NCBI GenBank assembly: GCA_023475025.1
Contig: JAMCWB010000056.1
Span: 1-35,321 of the forward strand
Reading direction: 5' to 3'
Length of the DNA stretch: 35,321 nucleotides
DNA from: Gammaproteobacteria bacterium
GTDB lineage: Bacteria; Pseudomonadota; Gammaproteobacteria; Pseudomonadales; Pseudomonadaceae
Shown: positions 24,339 to 30,788 of the stretch, one piece after another
Numbering within the stretch: the stretch's first letter is position 1
Layout of the letters: every line of letters starts with the position of its first letter
Program-made: the position numbers and the translations under genes
The notes under the pieces: model-generated
Told to the model about the DNA's origin: nothing
The model's database searches: none
Seen by the model: the letters and a program-made list of their open reading frames with translations, nothing else

Positions 24339-24728
24339 ATGGATATGAACGTCTTGAAGCGAAAGGACTTCGCGCGGTGGCAAGCTGGCGAGAAGCTGTC
24401 CGATACGGCCTTGTGCAAGGCAGTCCAGGAAATGGAAGGTGGGCTGATTGATGCCGATTTGGGCGGCCAGCTCTACAAGAAGCGGGTCGCCCGCCCTGGC
24501 GCGGGCAAGAGCGGTGGCTACCGTACCTTGTTATCGGCCCGTGTTGGCCGCCGTTATGTATTCCTGCATGGGTTCCCGAAAAGCGACAAGTCGAACATCA
24601 CGCGGGATGAGAAAAAAGCCCTGCAATATGCTGGCAAGGTATTTCTGGAGTTATCGGCCAAGGCGTTGGCGAAGGCATTGCAGGCTGGTGTTCTACTGGA
24701 GGTATATTGTGACAAGCAAAATCATTGA
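24339..24728 (+). CDS. HigB-like RelE-superfamily toxin (PF06296 type)
   Basis: A 129-residue protein: VLKRKDFARWQAGEKLSDTALCKAVQEMEGGLIDADLGGQLYKKRVARPGAGKSGGYRTLLSARVGRRYVFLHGFPKSDKSNI then ELKAL-like DEKKALQYAGKVFLELSAKALAKAL. This pattern (GLIDADLGG, KKRVARPGxGKSGGyR, FxxGFxKsdksNI) is the RelE-like toxin group paired with NadS-type antitoxins; members cleave mRNA. No lesion visible. Start may be this ATG or the in-frame ATG at 24345; the ribosome site is weak for both. The antitoxin gene overlaps the end by 20 bases. Isolated from its surroundings in strand and control, hence a mobile cassette in look. Confidence 0.85.
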   Translation: MDMNVLKRKDFARWQAGEKLSDTALCKAVQEMEGGLIDADLGGQLYKKRVARPGAGKSGGYRTLLSARVGRRYVFLHGFPKSDKSNITRDEKKALQYAGKVFLELSAKALAKALQAGVLLEVYCDKQNH

Positions 24729-25014
24729 ATCCTTGCGCGGTGACCTGGCCGCACTGCACGATGCCGGTGCGATCCGCAAAGTGACGATGCGCGAGTTCGA
24801 CGAGATCTGTCCGCCGCCAGTGCGCGAGTTCAGTGCTGACGACATTAAACGGCTACGTGAGGGGCTGCACTTCAGTCAGCCCGTCTTCGCCCATCATCTG
24901 CACACCACCGCCTCGACGGTGCGCAAGTGGGAACAGGGCGAAACACGCCCAGCCGGGCCTGCGCTCAAGTTGCTTAATATCATCGCCGACAAAGGCTTGC
25001 AGGCTATTATCTGA
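24709..25014 (+). CDS. NadS-type antitoxin (Xre helix-turn-helix)
   Basis: A 101-residue protein with GTG start (24709) preceded by GGAGG six bases upstream, inside the end of the toxin gene. N-terminal oligomerisation part ESLRGDLAALHDAGAIRKVTMREFDEICPPPVREFSADDIKRLREGLHFSQPVFAHHLHTTASTVRKWEQGETRPAGPALKLLNII: the HTH lies at about residues 48-80, and the WEQGxxxPxGPALKLL ending is the NadS/HigA2 signature. It neutralises the upstream HigB-like toxin and probably represses the pair through the 24308-24324 palindrome. Complete. Confidence 0.88.
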   Translation: MTSKIIESLRGDLAALHDAGAIRKVTMREFDEICPPPVREFSADDIKRLREGLHFSQPVFAHHLHTTASTVRKWEQGETRPAGPALKLLNIIADKGLQAII

Positions 25015-25085
25015 TGGGCGCTGTCGCGCGGCTGGGACACCGTGCGGTGGACAGACCTAGCGCGCCGTAAAGCGCATGGGCGCCG

Positions 25086-25937
25086 TCAGGGGGTTTGGAA
25101 GACGTCTTCCAGGGTGGTGGCATCCAGGATGCTGTCGGCCCACTGTTCAAGCTCGGTGGTACTGGCCTGGTCCAGGCGCTGCTGAATCTCGTTGGGCAGG
25201 GTGCCGAAGCGGCGGGTGAGCAACCGTAGCAGCAATTGCGCCTCGCCTCGGCGGATGCCCTGTTTAACGCCTCGTTCTTCGTACTCCCGCCGCCATTGTT
25301 CAACACGTTCGGCCAACATACTGTGCATCTCCTGTAGGGTGTGCATGTCCTCAAGGTAGGCGTTTTCCGGCAGTCGGGCCGGTAACACTACACGGCGTAG
25401 CCATTCGGTGAGGCTGCGCCGCAGGTCTTCCTGGTCCGGGGCCTTTAACCACGACACCAGTAATCCGAGCACCCGTTCAATATCCTCCGGGGAGCGACTG
25501 TTTTCAAGCTGGAAGATGGCCGATACCAGATTGTTGCCCTGTGGCTCCCGGCCCTCCCAGGCGCCCTCATCAAGCAGCAGGTAGCGCATGCTGGGCAGGT
25601 AGGGAGCCATCGCGCCCGGGTATTTGCTGATCTGCTCTGCGATGTCCGTGGAAGCATTCCAACGTGAAGCGCCATTGTACAGCACGATGGGCATGATCGG
25701 CGGCAGCCTGCCCTGCTCTTCCAGTTGACCGGAACTGACCAGGTCCTGATACAGCAGCCCGACGTAGCTGAGCATGCGCACAGCCATATGGCGATCCACT
25801 GTGGATTGGAATTCCAGCAGCAGATAGATGTAAAGCCACTCTTCACTCCAGCGTACTCGCCAGATGACATCACTGGCACGAGTACGCAGATCGTCAGCCA
25901 CAAAGGCGCCGATGTGGGTGAATGTCCATCTCGGCAC
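25086..25937 (-). CDS. Rpn-family PD-(D/E)XK nuclease/putative transposase, N-terminally shortened
   Basis: A 283-residue protein of the RpnA-E (transposase_31) family: VADDLRTRASDVIWRVRWSEEWLYIYLLLEFQSTVDRHMAVRMLSYV carries the nuclease Asp and the E-x-Q pair, followed by LPPIMPIVLYNGASRWNAS and the C-terminal YEERGVKQGIRRGEAQLLLRLLTRRFGTLP. Known members are recombination-promoting endonucleases. Relatives begin about 50-60 residues earlier (HDxxFKxLLS... helix); here the frame starts at a GTG with AGGAGG seven bases upstream, and the missing part is replaced by the divergent promoter region of the next gene. The catalytic core seems to remain. It may be a remnant or a functional short form. 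Confidence 0.8.
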   Translation of the reverse strand: MPRWTFTHIGAFVADDLRTRASDVIWRVRWSEEWLYIYLLLEFQSTVDRHMAVRMLSYVGLLYQDLVSSGQLEEQGRLPPIMPIVLYNGASRWNASTDIAEQISKYPGAMAPYLPSMRYLLLDEGAWEGREPQGNNLVSAIFQLENSRSPEDIERVLGLLVSWLKAPDQEDLRRSLTEWLRRVVLPARLPENAYLEDMHTLQEMHSMLAERVEQWRREYEERGVKQGIRRGEAQLLLRLLTRRFGTLPNEIQQRLDQASTTELEQWADSILDATTLEDVFQTP

Positions 25938-25976
25938 TGATGTCCCTCCTACCCGGCATCATGCTGAGGAGGTGCC

Positions 25977-26759
25977 ATGCGTTATCTGAGTCATTTCGGG
26001 GGGTTGCTGGGGGGTATCTTGCTGACCTGGGCGGTGCTGTTCGTGGTCGGGATCTTTATCGGGTTCGACAATGGGTGGTGGCTCACGGGGCTGTTGTTGT
26101 TCGGGGTGCTGGGGCCGCTGATGGTGTTATGGGGCGGTGTGCGCACGGCCATTCGGCGCTGGCGCTGGCGGGACTACGGCCTGAGTGGGTTGAGCCTGCC
26201 GCTGATGTACCACGAGGGCACGGAACAGTGGGATGCGGAGGGGCATCCCCTGCTCACCGGGCAGGGCACGCCGGTGCTGGTGCACAAGCCGCCGATCAAG
26301 CGTCGCGACGGCTTCAGTGTGGCGTTGCTGGCGCCGCAGCGCCTGATACTGTGCCGGGCGGCCGATGCGCCGGGGCGCAAACCTGCGGGCGAGGTGCCCT
26401 GGAATGATCTGGACAAGGTGTTGGCGGACATCCCGTTGCGTGACTGGAAAGGCGCACATGTGGAGTTGTTTGATGTTGAAGACGTGAGGCAGAAAGAGGC
26501 GGTGCTGTTTCACGGGCAGATCTATTTTACGGCGTTGTTGCGGTTGGTCTGGCAGGTCGAGGGGGGCCAGCGCTGTGCCGTGTTTTCTTTCTCGGGCAAA
26601 CAGGGGGCGCCGGAGGTGCGCGAGGTGGTGACGCTGCTGCTCACTGAGGCCGGGGTGCCGGTGCCGAAGCGGTTACTGGAAGCCGGGGACGACAAGCTGG
26701 CGGCGAGCCAGGGCGTCGCCGAGGGGGTAGCGGCGTATTTGCGTGCCTGGGCTGGGTAG
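25977..26759 (+). CDS. Two-TM protein of unknown function
   Basis: A 260-residue protein. Two hydrophobic segments at residues about 10-30 (GGILLTWAVLFVVGIFIGF) and 35-55 (WLTGLLLFGVLGPLMVLWGGV) are followed by a basic patch (RRWRWRD) and a soluble domain of about 200 residues with beta-rich stretches (TPVLVHKPPIKRRDGFSVALLAPQRLILCRAAD, AHVELFDVEDVRQKEAVLFHGQIYFTALLRLVWQVEGGQRCAVFSFSG). GAGGAGG lies four bases before the ATG, so expression is likely. No family recognised. It faces the Rpn gene divergently and ends six bases from the MarR-type gene, convergent with it. Confidence 0.75.
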   Translation: MRYLSHFGGLLGGILLTWAVLFVVGIFIGFDNGWWLTGLLLFGVLGPLMVLWGGVRTAIRRWRWRDYGLSGLSLPLMYHEGTEQWDAEGHPLLTGQGTPVLVHKPPIKRRDGFSVALLAPQRLILCRAADAPGRKPAGEVPWNDLDKVLADIPLRDWKGAHVELFDVEDVRQKEAVLFHGQIYFTALLRLVWQVEGGQRCAVFSFSGKQGAPEVREVVTLLLTEAGVPVPKRLLEAGDDKLAASQGVAEGVAAYLRAWAG

Positions 26760-26765
26760 GCTGTC

Positions 26766-27113
26766 TCAGTTGTCGCGGGTGACTTCGGCGCGCAACTCGG
26801 CGATTTCGCGCACCAGGGCGTCGTGCTCGGCTTCCTTGCGGCGCAGGAAGCGCAGCGTCAGCGCGGCTTTTTCGCGAAGGCCACCGGGGGTGAGTTTGTA
26901 CAGATACGCTTTCTTGTTGTTGCTGCGACGGAAGTTCTCGGCTTTCACCCAGCCCTTCTCCAACAGCGCACGCATGCAGTAATTCACTTTACCCAGGCTC
27001 ACGCCCAACCGCTCCGCCAGCTCACGCTGCGACAGTTCGGGTTCGTCTTCAATCAGTCGGAGCAACCGGAGGTGGGCCTCTTCGCTGATACGGGCATCAT
27101 TATGTTCAGTCAT
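26766..27113 (-). CDS. MarR-family EPS-associated transcriptional regulator
   Basis: A 115-residue winged-helix protein: RLLRLIEDEPELSQRELAERLGVSLGKVNYCMRALLEKGWVKAENFRRSNNKKAYLYKLTPGGLREKAALTLRFLRRKEAEHDALVREI. This matches the 'MarR family EPS-associated transcriptional regulator' group, found beside exopolysaccharide loci, with an HTH at about residues 27-50, a wing with the NNKKAYLYKLTP signature, and a C-terminal coiled coil. It lies 22 bases downstream of wecE on the same strand. A GTTCA-N5-TGAAC palindrome covers its start codon and recurs before glmS, so it may control itself and the large operon; that is inference. Confidence 0.88.
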   Translation of the reverse strand: MTEHNDARISEEAHLRLLRLIEDEPELSQRELAERLGVSLGKVNYCMRALLEKGWVKAENFRRSNNKKAYLYKLTPGGLREKAALTLRFLRRKEAEHDALVREIAELRAEVTRDN

Positions 27114-27118
27114 TGAAC
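27104..27118. promoter_or_regulatory. Palindrome GTTCA-gtcat-TGAAC over the MarR-type start codon
   Basis: A 15-base inverted repeat spanning the ATG (27113-27111) of the EPS-associated regulator. It shares the GTTCA-N5-TGAAC design with 23378-23392 before glmS. A bound dimer here would block transcription or translation of the regulator gene itself. Confidence 0.5.
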
Positions 27119-27135
27119 GGATTCTGCCCGTGGTG

Positions 27136-28275
27136 TCAGTTCAAGGCAACTTTAACCGCACGGCAAGTGGCTTCAATCACTTGCGCCTGTTCCGCATCGC
27201 TCAGGGCGTAATGCAGCGGCAGGCGCAATAACGTTTCCGCCACGGCTTGCGTATGCGCCAGATCACCCGCGCTGCGGCCGAACTTTTGCCCTGCCGGGGC
27301 GCTGTGCAGGGGCACGTAATGGGTGTGGGCGGCGATGCCTGCATCCGCCAGGCTTTGCCTGACCTGTTCGCGGATCCCGGCATCCGGCAGGCGTATGGCA
27401 AACAGGTGGCCGTTGTGCTCGGCCTCTGCAGGTGGCTTCAACAGGGTGAGGCCAGGCACGCCGGTCAGCGCCGCAGTGTAGGCCTCCCACAGGGCACGAC
27501 GGCGGCGGTTCACGGGTTCGGCCTGTTGCAGTTGGGCCCACAGGCAGGCGGCCTGCACTTCGCTGGGCAAATAGCTGCTGCCGGTGGCTTGCCAGGTGTA
27601 GCGCTGCACGTCGCCGCGCTGGAAGGCACGCCTGTCGGTGCCCTTCTCCCGCAGGATTTCGGCGCGGGCGGCAAAACGTTCGTCATTGACCAGCAGCAAG
27701 CCGCCTTCGCCGCCGCTGGTGTAGTTCTTGGTGGCATGAAAGCTGTAGGCGCCCAGGTGACCGATACTGCCGAGGGGGCGGTCGCGCCAGCGAGCCATCA
27801 CGCCCTGGGCGGCGTCCTCGATCACCAGCAGGTCGCGGCGCCTGGCGATGGCCATGATCATGTCCATGTCGCAGGCCACGCCGGCGTAGTGCACCGGCAC
27901 GATGGCACGGGTGCGCTCGGTGATGGCGGCTTCGATCTGCAACGGGTCGATATTGCCGGTGCGCGGGCAGATATCCACGAACACCGGGATGGCGCCGCGC
28001 AGCACGAAGGCACTGGCGGTGCTGACAAAGGTCCAGCTGGGCAGGATCACTTCATCGCCGGGGCGAATATCCGCCACCAGGGCGGCCAGCTCCAGCGCCT
28101 GGGTGCACGAGGGGGTCATCAGCGCCAGGGGGGCGCCGGTGTGGGCACGAAACCAGGCTTCGCAGGCGCGGGTGCGCAGGCCGCCGCCAGCCAGCTCGCC
28201 GCTGGCCAGGGTCTCGGCCACGGCGTCGGCTTCGGTGCCCACGAGGAGCGGGCGATTGAACGGAATCGCGGTCAT
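27136..28275 (-). CDS. wecE: WecE/RffA: dTDP-4-amino-4,6-dideoxygalactose transaminase
   Basis: A 379-residue DegT-family PLP enzyme very like Escherichia coli Wec[102 protein letters not shown], and the PLP lysine in [16 protein letters not shown]. It makes dTDP-Fuc4N from the RmlB product. Its ATG overlaps the rmlA stop (ATGA). The N-acetyltransferase WecD and the Fuc4NAc transferase WecF that would complete the enterobacterial-antigen-type path are not in the window. Confidence 0.93.
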   Translation of the reverse strand: MTAIPFNRPLLVGTEADAVAETLASGELAGGGLRTRACEAWFRAHTGAPLALMTPSCTQALELAALVADIRPGDEVILPSWTFVSTASAFVLRGAIPVFVDICPRTGNIDPLQIEAAITERTRAIVPVHYAGVACDMDMIMAIARRRDLLVIEDAAQGVMARWRDRPLGSIGHLGAYSFHATKNYTSGGEGGLLLVNDERFAARAEILREKGTDRRAFQRGDVQRYTWQATGSSYLPSEVQAACLWAQLQQAEPVNRRRRALWEAYTAALTGVPGLTLLKPPAEAEHNGHLFAIRLPDAGIREQVRQSLADAGIAAHTHYVPLHSAPAGQKFGRSAGDLAHTQAVAETLLRLPLHYALSDAEQAQVIEATCRAVKVALN

Positions 28276-29144
28276 GCCAGTAATCCCAACAGGTAGTCGC
28301 CGTAAGCGGTATTGGCCAGGGCCTCGCCACGTTGGCGCAGGGCGTCGTCGCTCAGCCAGCCAGCGTGCCAGGCGATTTCTTCCAGGCAGGCGATTTTCAG
28401 GCCCTGGCGGCGCTCCAGGGTCTGCACGAACATGCCGGCTTCCAGCAGGCTTTCCGGAGTGCCGGTGTCGAGCCAGGCGAAGCCGCGGCCGAGCAGTTCG
28501 GTGCGCAACCGACCTTGCTGGCGATAGGCTTCCAGCACGTCGATGATTTCTTTTTCGCCGCGTTCGGAGGGTTCAACGTCGGCGGCGATGGCGAGCACGT
28601 CGTTGTCAAAAAAATACAGGCCGGTGATGACATAGGGCGAACTGGGCCGGGCGGGTTTTTCCGCCAGGGAGATCACTTTGCCGTCGGCATCGAAGGCCAC
28701 CACACCGAAGCGTTGCGGGTCTTTTACCGGGTAGGCAAACACGGTAGCGCCGTCCGCATGGGCATCGGCGGATTGCAGCACCGGGGTGAAGCCCTGGCCG
28801 TAAAAGATGTTGTCGCCCAGCACCAGGCAAACGCTGGCGTTACCGATAAAATCGGCGCCCAGCACCAGCGCCTCGGCCAGTCCGCCGGGGGAGGTTTGCA
28901 CCTGGTAGGCGATGCGAATGCCGAAGTCCTCGCCCTGCCCCAGCAGCCGTTGGTAGGCGCTCAGGTCTTCCGGGGTGGTGATGACCAGCACGTCGCGAAT
29001 CCCCGCCAGCATCAGCACCGACAGTGGGTAGTAGATCATCGGCTTGTCGTAGATCGGCAGCAGTTGCTTGGACACCCCGCGGGTGATCGGATGCAGGCGC
29101 GTGCCCGCGCCGCCCGCCAGAAGCAGGCCCTTGCGCTCAGACAT
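28272..29144 (-). CDS. rmlA: RmlA/RffH: glucose-1-phosphate thymidylyltransferase
   Basis: A 290-residue nucleotidyltransferase: [52 protein letters not shown] (signature with the catalytic Arg and Lys), [48 protein letters not shown] and GFAWLDTGT. It makes dTDP-glucose for RmlB. Start set at MSERKG, where ATGTCTGA overlaps the rmlB stop by eight bases; the open frame extends 47 codons upstream, but that reading runs through rmlB. Confidence 0.95.
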   Translation of the reverse strand: MSERKGLLLAGGAGTRLHPITRGVSKQLLPIYDKPMIYYPLSVLMLAGIRDVLVITTPEDLSAYQRLLGQGEDFGIRIAYQVQTSPGGLAEALVLGADFIGNASVCLVLGDNIFYGQGFTPVLQSADAHADGATVFAYPVKDPQRFGVVAFDADGKVISLAEKPARPSSPYVITGLYFFDNDVLAIAADVEPSERGEKEIIDVLEAYRQQGRLRTELLGRGFAWLDTGTPESLLEAGMFVQTLERRQGLKIACLEEIAWHAGWLSDDALRQRGEALANTAYGDYLLGLLA

Positions 29145-30141
29145 ATTGAGCCTCGCCGCGCGTGCCCTGAAGAAAGTACTGGCGGTAGAAAGCCACGGTG
29201 TCGCGCAAACCCTGCTCCAGTGGCACCTGCGGCTGCCAGCCCAGCGCGCGGATACGGTCGCTGGTGATGGCGTAGCGGCGGTCATGCCCGGGGCGGTCGG
29301 CCACGCTCTGGATCAGGCTGGCGTCACGACCCATCAAGGCACACAGGCGCTGCACCAGATCGAGATTGGTCAGCGGGCATTGGGCGCTGATGTTGTAGTG
29401 CTGGCCGGGTTCGCCCTGCTGCACCAGACACCAGAGGGCGCGGGCGTGGTCGCCCACGTGCAGCCAGTCGCGCACCTGCTGGCCGTCGCCATACAGGGGA
29501 ATCGGCTGGCCAGACAGCGCCTGACGAATCACCACGGGGATGAGTTTTTCCGGGTATTGCCAGGGGCCGTAGTTGTTGCTGCTGTGAGACACGATCACTG
29601 GCAGGCCCCAGGTGCGATGCCAGGCGTCGGCCAGGTGGTCGGCGCCAGCCTTGCTGGCGGCATAGGGTGAACTGCTGCGCCAGGGGTCGTCTTCGCAGGC
29701 CGGGGCGCCGTGCTCGCCGCGATCGCCATAGACTTCATCGGTGGACACCTGCAACAGGCGAAAACGGGCCTGCACGGCCTCGCTCTGGCGGCTCCACCAG
29801 TCGCGCACGGCTTCCAGCAGCGTAAAGGTGCCTTGCAGGTTGCTGCGCAGGAAGGCGGCGGGGCCGTTGATGGAACGGTCGACGTGGGTTTCAGCGGCCA
29901 GGTGGATCACGGCATCGGGTTGGGTGTCGGCCAGCAGGGTATGCAGCAGCACGGCGTCGGTCAGGTCACCGCGCACAAAATGGTAGCGTTCACTGCCCTC
30001 GAAGGCCGCCAGGGCGGCCGGTTGGGCGGCATAGGTCAACGCGTCCAGATTGGTGATCCGGACATCGGTGTGCGTCAGTAACTCGCGAATGAGGGCGCTG
30101 CCGACAAAGCCGCAGCCGCCGGTGATCAATATTCTTTTCAT
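29137..30141 (-). CDS. rmlB: RmlB/RffG: dTDP-glucose 4,6-dehydratase
   Basis: A 334-residue extended [63 protein letters not shown] with the catalytic Asp-Glu, [13 protein letters not shown] for Tyr-Lys, and [15 protein letters not shown]. It makes dTDP-4-keto-6-deoxyglucose. No rmlC or rmlD is present, so the branch goes to WecE, not rhamnose. It starts 14 bases after rfaH. Confidence 0.95.
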   Translation of the reverse strand: MKRILITGGCGFVGSALIRELLTHTDVRITNLDALTYAAQPAALAAFEGSERYHFVRGDLTDAVLLHTLLADTQPDAVIHLAAETHVDRSINGPAAFLRSNLQGTFTLLEAVRDWWSRQSEAVQARFRLLQVSTDEVYGDRGEHGAPACEDDPWRSSSPYAASKAGADHLADAWHRTWGLPVIVSHSSNNYGPWQYPEKLIPVVIRQALSGQPIPLYGDGQQVRDWLHVGDHARALWCLVQQGEPGQHYNISAQCPLTNLDLVQRLCALMGRDASLIQSVADRPGHDRRYAITSDRIRALGWQPQVPLEQGLRDTVAFYRQYFLQGTRGEAQYV

Positions 30142-30155
30142 TATTCATTATAGCG

Positions 30156-30665
30156 TCAGGCCATGCAGGCGACATGACTCAGGGGTACACGCACACGCTG
30201 GCGGCGGTTCATCAGGTTCATCAACACCATTACGCGCTGTTCGCCGTCGAACCGCTCGAAGATGGCCTCGACATCATCGAAGCCACCGCCCTGCAGGCGC
30301 AAGGGCTGACCGGGCCGAAACAGGTGAAGATCGGTATCCGGCTGTTCCGCCAGGCGCTGGCGAATGCTGTCGATGATGCTATCGGCCACCGGGGTGGGGC
30401 TGGTGCTGAAGGACACCAGGCGCAACACGCCCCGGGTGGAGCGGATCGGGTGCCAGTTGTCGGCGCCCGGGCGCAGGCGGATAAACAGGTAGCCGGGAAA
30501 CAGCGGTTCGGTCACGATTTCGCGACGACCCTTGCGCAGGGTCTGGTGGGTGATTTGTGGCAGATAGGTCTGGTAACCCTGATGGTTCAGGTGCTGTTGA
30601 GCACGGGCGCCCTGCCTGGGCTTGCTCTGTATCAGAAACCAGCGGCTGCGCGTATCGGCCTGCAT
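30156..30665 (-). CDS. rfaH: RfaH: NusG-paralogue transcription antiterminator
   Basis: A 169-residue protein with an N-terminal NGN domain (about 8-105; WFLIQSKPRQGARAQQHLNHQGYQTYLP, TEPLFPGYLFIRL, HPIRSTRGVLRLVSF) and a C-terminal KOW-type domain (about 115-165; FRPGQPLRLQGGGFDDVEAIFERFDGEQRVMVLMNLMNRRQRVRVPL). The PLFPGYLF and RSTRGV motifs are RfaH-like. RfaH loads on RNA polymerase at ops sites and prevents Rho-dependent termination in long envelope operons. AAGGAG lies seven bases before the ATG. Its place inside the locus, with an ops-like site before glmS, suggests a dedicated, locus-borne antiterminator; the cell may also have another RfaH. Confidence 0.92.
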   Translation of the reverse strand: MQADTRSRWFLIQSKPRQGARAQQHLNHQGYQTYLPQITHQTLRKGRREIVTEPLFPGYLFIRLRPGADNWHPIRSTRGVLRLVSFSTSPTPVADSIIDSIRQRLAEQPDTDLHLFRPGQPLRLQGGGFDDVEAIFERFDGEQRVMVLMNLMNRRQRVRVPLSHVACMA

Positions 30666-30718
30666 GGGTTCGCTCCTTGATTCCCCGGTGTTGGTGGCGC
30701 CTTTTGAGACGCTCTCGG

Positions 30719-30739
30719 ATGCCGGGTGTTCCCCGGCAT
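30719..30739. terminator. Hairpin between wzc and rfaH (weak terminator or attenuator candidate)
   Basis: ATGCCGGG-tgttc-CCCGGCAT is a perfect 8-bp stem with a five-base loop in the 123-base gap between the wzc stop and the rfaH start. No T-run follows on the minus strand (ccgagagc), so classical Rho-independent termination is doubtful. It could reduce read-through from the export genes or protect the RNA 3' end. Confidence 0.4.
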
Positions 30740-30788
30740 TTATGTGACACGCGTCCCAATTTATCAGAGTCTGGGCGACACCTCCACC

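Noticed and set aside
24448-25014. 188-residue form of the NadS-type antitoxin
   Set aside because: The first 87 residues overlap the toxin gene in another frame and look like noise; GTG at 24709 with GGAGG six bases upstream gives the family's normal length.
27247-28296. 349-residue plus-strand open frame opposite wecE
   Set aside because: Same antisense-shadow composition, with no ribosome site; WecE is unmistakable on the minus strand.
29181-29189. GGCGGTAG on the plus strand as a second ops element
   Set aside because: It lies inside rmlB on the strand opposite to transcription and is followed by AA instead of C, so the ops core is incomplete.
28272-29285. 337-residue RmlA with an N-terminal extension
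   Set aside because: The extra 47 residues are the rmlB end read in another frame; the ATG at 29144 gives the standard 290-residue enzyme.
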